From Chloroflexi bacterium 54-19 (lineage in GTDB: Bacteria; Chloroflexota; Chloroflexia; Chloroheliales; Chloroheliaceae): a DNA stretch of 64,000 nt. This document shows, piece after piece, positions 60,372 through 64,000 of this stretch (positions within the stretch are counted from its first letter, which is position 1; the number at the start of each line of letters is the position of its first letter). The translations under genes were made by a program, and so were the position numbers. The stretch lies in assembly GCA_001898225.1 (NCBI GenBank), contig MKTJ01000057.1, positions 31,211 through 95,210 on the forward strand, given 5' to 3'. The notes beneath the pieces were generated by a model. It searched no databases, was not told the origin of the DNA, and worked only from the letters and a program-made list of their open reading frames with translations.

Positions 60372-60722
60372 ACTTTTAAGTCAAGAAGATTCGAAATCCT
60401 TTTCAAATACCTTCTTATTTATCTTCCTTCACCGGCCTGGCATAGGCAAGGGCCATGCGACCCATTAAAAACCTGGGCCTTTTTTATAGATTTTCAGGAA
60501 AAATAGGAAGCTAAACAGGCCCTCGTTTCTCAGTACCCGGTCAGGTTTCGGAGGTAGTGGTTCGAGGTGGACCGGTTCATTTGGGATAAAGTTTGGTAAG
60601 AATCAAAAAAAAGCCCTGCTCAAATATGAAAATATCACAGCAGGGCTTTCTTTATTAACAATAAAATGTGATAGGAGGGTCGTGCTTGGAATATTACTCG
60701 CGGCCCTCCCGCTTTCAAGAAT
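60372..60722. other. Intergenic region with a terminator
   Basis: The 351-bp region has no gene recognised; it contains the hairpin at 60610-60655 and the promoter side of the small-protein pair. Confidence 0.55.
60610..60655. terminator. Rho-independent terminator of the hydrolase/LysR operon
   Basis: AAAGCCCTGCT (60610-60620) pairs with AGCAGGGCTTT (60639-60649), with an 18-nt loop and A- and T-rich flanks. It lies 70 nt past the hydrolase stop codon and can work in both directions. Confidence 0.82.
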
Positions 60723-61595
60723 TTAGTGGGATTGCAGCCAACCTAGCAAACGCCGGTTAAACAACTCCGGTTCTTCAAGTTGGGGGGTGTGCCCGCTTTG
60801 CTCGTACATTTCAAAGGTCAGGTTGGGTAGCTTGGCTTGCTGGCTCTCGTCCATCAGGGTAAAAGGAACTACGTAGTCGTGCCGACCGAGCCCGTAATAG
60901 ACCGGACCGGTGATTTTGCCCGGTCCCTGGTCGAGGTCGTAGTGGCCCAGAAGGGTGTTGTAGAGGTGCGCTGTAAAAGGCATGTTCGCCACCACCCCTT
61001 CCCAGCACCACGAACAATCGTAGCGAGGGTCATACCAGTATTTGGGGCTGCTATAGACATAGGTTTTAACCAACAACTCTTCGGGCGACAGACCGGGCGC
61101 AATCACGGCCAGTTTTTCAAGGTTCTCTTTGAGGATTTGCTTTCGCTCGGCGGACCCCTCGGTTTCCCAGAAAGCGTTTGATACCGGCGTCATCTGGGTT
61201 ATTCCAACCGGCGGGGTATTGAGGATAACGGTATGCGAAACATTCTGAGGAAAGCGCCGGGTGTATTCGGCGGCCAGCAGACCGTGGATGGAATGACCTA
61301 TTACAATAACCTTACCCAGTCCCAACTTTGTCCGGGCCGTTTCTATGTCCTGGGCTAAAGTGTCAAGGGTAACCGTGGTATCATCAAAACCGGGATTGGA
61401 AGGCGCGAAATCCCGCGCGTCAACAAAGATAAGTTGAAGGTTCTTTCTCAATTCCGGCGAAAAGGTCCGGGGATAATAAGTGGCCGAACCTATCACCAGG
61501 CAGGCCGGGCCTTCCCCTTCAATAACATAACTTAATTGCGCCCCCTCAACCTCGATTACTCCCTGGTTTGGGCGGGGCACGGCTGTTTCACTCAT
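60723..61595 (-). CDS. Alpha/beta-hydrolase fold protein
   Basis: A 290-residue single-domain hydrolase: nucleophile elbow GHSIHGL (Ser about 116), an Asp on a late strand and the catalytic His in SGHTPQLEEPELFN. Cytoplasmic, no signal. It may be an esterase, a lactonase or a C-C bond hydrolase. It starts with an ATG overlapping the stop of the LysR gene by 4 nt, so the regulator and hydrolase are coupled and convergent to no other gene. The substrate is unknown. Confidence 0.9.
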   Translation of the reverse strand: MSETAVPRPNQGVIEVEGAQLSYVIEGEGPACLVIGSATYYPRTFSPELRKNLQLIFVDARDFAPSNPGFDDTTVTLDTLAQDIETARTKLGLGKVIVIGHSIHGLLAAEYTRRFPQNVSHTVILNTPPVGITQMTPVSNAFWETEGSAERKQILKENLEKLAVIAPGLSPEELLVKTYVYSSPKYWYDPRYDCSWCWEGVVANMPFTAHLYNTLLGHYDLDQGPGKITGPVYYGLGRHDYVVPFTLMDESQQAKLPNLTFEMYEQSGHTPQLEEPELFNRRLLGWLQSH

Positions 61596-62557
61596 AAGTA
61601 ATCTCCTACACTTAAAATAGCTCTCTCCAATTGGTTTTCAACATCTAAATTGTCCTGGGCAGGTGTCGTACCATGTTCTCGCAGCGCGCTCAAAAAAAGC
61701 CCTGCACTGTTTGATGGTTTTAGCGGGTACAGTATCCCATACGGCATGGTAAACCGCCAATCTACCGGGATAGTTGCCAGCGACGGGTGGACATCTTTCC
61801 AACCCTCTAAAGTGAGCAGCACCGCCCCACTTTCCTCACAGCGATTGAACACCTCAATATTATAATGAGGCAGGTGGTCTTTAAGCTGGATTTGGGGGTG
61901 TTCCTTTAACAAAAAGTCCCTTATATCATCAATTCGCGGGCTGATGTTCGGTTTTAGCATGACCAACCGCTCTCCATACAAATCGGTAACATCGAGTCTT
62001 TCCTTCCTGGCTAAAAGATGTTCCCTCGGAACAGTCACACAGAAACGATATTCCCCTAACTTGATCGCCTGAAAATAGTCGGAGTGGTCCGCTCTATCAT
62101 AAGCCCCTACCATGACATCAAACTCTTTACCGATAGTCCGGGGGACATTGGACCAGGCTTCGGCGTCCTTATCAAAGGGAACTATCTTCATTTTGAACTG
62201 GGGATAGTTGGGACTGAGATTGTTCCATAAATCCAGGAGTTCTTTGCAGGGGTTCAGGATGGAATTTCCAATTCGGATGACATAAGGATTTTTGCTGGCG
62301 GCTTGTTTAGCCCGAACAATGGCATTCTGGGAATACTGCATCATAAACTTGGCATCAATATAAAAAGAAGTCCCGGCAGGCGTAGCGCTTACGCCGTGGT
62401 TCGTGCGGATTAAAAGTTGTACCCCAACCTGGGTTTCTAATGAATTCATCTGCTTCATCAGGGCGGTTGAGGATATATATAACTTCTCGGCGGCCTTTGA
62501 AAAGCTCCCGGAGTCAATTACCTGTACGAACGAGTTTAATAAGTCATTTACCATCAT
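61592..62557 (-). CDS. LysR-family transcriptional regulator
   Basis: The N-terminal HTH (about 1-60: LLNSFVQVIDSGSFSKAAEKLYISSTALMKQMNSLETQVGVQLLIRTNHG) is followed by the periplasmic-binding-like co-inducer domain (about 90-300). LysR proteins act from divergent promoters; this one is divergent from the SDR gene at 62737, and overlaps the hydrolase start by 4 nt. The region between (62558-62736) holds an inverted repeat that may be its site. Confidence 0.93.
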   Translation of the reverse strand: MMVNDLLNSFVQVIDSGSFSKAAEKLYISSTALMKQMNSLETQVGVQLLIRTNHGVSATPAGTSFYIDAKFMMQYSQNAIVRAKQAASKNPYVIRIGNSILNPCKELLDLWNNLSPNYPQFKMKIVPFDKDAEAWSNVPRTIGKEFDVMVGAYDRADHSDYFQAIKLGEYRFCVTVPREHLLARKERLDVTDLYGERLVMLKPNISPRIDDIRDFLLKEHPQIQLKDHLPHYNIEVFNRCEESGAVLLTLEGWKDVHPSLATIPVDWRFTMPYGILYPLKPSNSAGLFLSALREHGTTPAQDNLDVENQLERAILSVGDYL

Positions 62558-62673
62558 ATAACTTCCTCTAAGCCTATTTTTGCATCAACCACAGGTTTAT
62601 GCCATTCTAACTTTTCAATTCTTCCGGGTCAAGGAAGTGGCGAGTATACTTTCTCCTGGAAACAACAAATCAC

Positions 62674-62698
62674 CACAACCCTGGTAATTTTCGTTGTG
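62674..62698. promoter_or_regulatory. Candidate LysR-type operator
   Basis: CACAAC (62674-62679) and GTTGTG (62693-62698) are inverted with a 13-bp spacer, between the divergent LysR and SDR genes, 40 bp before the SDR start. Confidence 0.45.
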
Positions 62699-62736
62699 AC
62701 CACTGTAGTAATTAAAAATGCAAGTAGGAGATATAT

Positions 62737-63495
62737 ATGCAGGACAAACCTGTCGCCCTGGTCACCGGGGCTAACCAGGGAATCGGTTTTCAAATTGCCA
62801 AAGACCTCGTGAGGCATGGCTTCACCGTGCTGGTCGGGTCACGCAATTTCGAGCGCGGCGAGACTGCGGCCAGGGAGATTGGGCCTGACGCTATCGCCCT
62901 CCAACTCGACATAACTGATAAGAATTCCATCGAGGCAGCGGCGGAACGTATCCGAAAGGAGTTTGGACGCCTTGATGTACTCATCAACAATGCCGCTATT
63001 TCGAATACGACTAAATTGCCCGGTATGTCCCTGGAGGAATACGCCAACCGCACCCGACCAAGCAACGTGTCCCTCGATGAGGTGCGGGCGGTCTGGGAGA
63101 CCAATGTGTTCGGGGCCCTGGCCGTTTACCAGGCAATGCTCCCGCTTTTGCGTGAAGCCCCTGCTGCCCGCATCGTCAATGTATCGAGCGGGGTAGGCTC
63201 GCTTACGCGGACTTCGGACCCGACTTACGCTTACCGCTCGCATTTCAGTCCCGTCTACCCGGCGTCCAAGACCGCTCTCAACGCCATCACTCTTGCAATG
63301 GCGATTGAACTGGAGTCGACAGGGATCAAGGTCAACGCCGTTTCCCCAGGTTTTACCAGAACGAACCTCAACGGCTATGAGGGTGTGGAAACTGTTGAGG
63401 AAGGGGCCCAGGAAGCGGTGCGCATGGCTTTGCTCGGCCCGGATGGCCCTACCGGTACGTTCACCCACGCTACACTGGGCGTACTTCCCTGGTAA
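62737..63495 (+). CDS. Short-chain dehydrogenase (carbonyl-reductase-like)
   Basis: A 252-residue SDR with LVTGANQGIGFQIAKDL for the cofactor, INNAAIS, the Ser in VNVSSGVGSL and YPASK for Tyr and Lys. The pattern is of the plant/bacterial carbonyl reductase branch. It is divergent from the LysR gene and likely controlled by it. The first ATG is close to AGTAGGAG, a good ribosome site. Confidence 0.92.
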   Translation: MQDKPVALVTGANQGIGFQIAKDLVRHGFTVLVGSRNFERGETAAREIGPDAIALQLDITDKNSIEAAAERIRKEFGRLDVLINNAAISNTTKLPGMSLEEYANRTRPSNVSLDEVRAVWETNVFGALAVYQAMLPLLREAPAARIVNVSSGVGSLTRTSDPTYAYRSHFSPVYPASKTALNAITLAMAIELESTGIKVNAVSPGFTRTNLNGYEGVETVEEGAQEAVRMALLGPDGPTGTFTHATLGVLPW

Positions 63496-63596
63496 GCCTT
63501 CTTGAACGAATCATCGAACGGACCCATGTTGTAACGCTTCAGAGCGAAGTTGGGTCACAATTTCTGTTAATGAGAAAATAAAATAAGGAGTTAAAA

Positions 63597-64000
63597 ATGG
63601 AAGTTAAGGATAAAGTAGTTATAGTTACCGGCGCATCGATGGGTATCGGTGAGGCGGTGGCCCATGTCTTTGCCGAGGCCGGGGCGAAACTGGTCCTGGC
63701 AGCCCGTTCCGCCGATAAACTGGATGCGGTCGCCCGGAGTTTGCCGTCCCAGGCCGAAGCGCTGACCGTGCCGACCGATATGACCGACCAGGCGCAAGTT
63801 AAAGACCTGGTAGTTAAAGCTTACGCGCGGTTTGGCCGGGTTGACATCTTAATAAATAATGCCGGGCAAGCGGTGGTCGGCCCGATAGCTACGGTTTCCC
63901 CTGAACTCTACCGTCAAATTATCGAGCTTAACCTGTTTGGGCCGCTCCACGCGATGCAGGCCGTTATACCCGTGATGAAGGAGCAGGGCGGGGGCCTGAT
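63597..64000 (+). CDS. Short-chain dehydrogenase, 5' part (cut by window end)
   Basis: The first 134 codons of an SDR: KVVIVTGASMGIGEAVAHVFAEAGA (cofactor), DILINNAGQAVVGP and the start of the catalytic-half helix. It has AAGGAG 7 nt before ATG. It lies 101 bp after the SDR at 62737, possibly in one operon. The Ser-Tyr-Lys part is outside the window. Confidence 0.93.
   Translation, partial: MEVKDKVVIVTGASMGIGEAVAHVFAEAGAKLVLAARSADKLDAVARSLPSQAEALTVPTDMTDQAQVKDLVVKAYARFGRVDILINNAGQAVVGPIATVSPELYRQIIELNLFGPLHAMQAVIPVMKEQGGGL

Noticed and set aside
1..64000. CRISPR array, tRNA, rRNA or insertion sequence
   Set aside because: No regularly spaced repeats with unique spacers, no transposase-like protein and no cloverleaf or rRNA sequence was seen; the iterons at 34 kb are not CRISPR (22-bp period, no spacers).

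Overview
The window reads as about 64 kb of a moderately GC-rich bacterial replicon, most likely from Chloroflexota. The main hints are lipoprotein solute-binding proteins with long Ala/Thr linkers, frequent TTG and GTG starts, and many carbohydrate ABC, GntR/FadR and SDR genes. Family-level identity cannot be fixed from the sequence alone. A complete replication/partition locus (31-39.5 kb) sits in the middle, so the molecule is probably a megaplasmid or secondary chromosome carrying large catabolic cargo. No tRNA, rRNA, CRISPR array or insertion sequence was recognised.

Layout. 0-5 kb: the 3' end of katG, then (opposite strand) a CBS-domain gene and an 1165-residue fusion of an indoleamine-2,3-dioxygenase-like heme domain, a cytochrome-P450-reductase-like FAD/NADPH module, a cytochrome b5 domain and an unassigned C-terminus. 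5.6-7.3 kb: a HAD phosphatase and a META-domain surface protein. 7.3-13 kb: a sugar-acid type locus (enolase-superfamily enzyme and FadR-type regulator, divergent from an ABC importer without its ATPase). 13-18 kb: a sigma factor with a SnoaL-like tail plus a small monooxygenase-like protein, and two large glycosyltransferases. 18.5-24 kb: SGNH hydrolase, a MacB/FtsX-type permease and a membrane glycosyltransferase. 24-31 kb: a tight operon of two radical SAM/SPASM proteins, a DoxX-like membrane protein, an O-methyltransferase, a Nudix hydrolase, a DUF2064 protein, a dolichol-phosphate-mannose-synthase-like enzyme and a nucleoside phosphorylase; its product is unknown.

31-39.5 kb: two candidate replication proteins flank an origin with eight copies of an 18-bp iteron, three of them in a 22-bp tandem and three preceded by a paired 10-bp motif at fixed spacing. 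Next come an AlbA_2-type protein, a 17-bp-stem inverted repeat and parAB with a near-consensus parS inside the 3' end of parB.

39.9-59.6 kb: a large catabolic regulon. One strand carries a Tat-exported sugar-binding lipoprotein, two permeases and eleven enzymes (sugar-acid, nucleoside and aromatic chemistry, ending with gentisate dioxygenase). The other carries the FadR-type regulator, an RraA-like aldolase, a 2-hydroxyacid dehydrogenase, a flavin reductase-like protein and a 3-hydroxybenzoate-6-hydroxylase-like monooxygenase. A strong palindrome and promoter lie between them. 59.8-64 kb: two tiny winged-helix-like proteins, an alpha/beta hydrolase with a LysR regulator, and two SDR genes, the last cut by the window edge.
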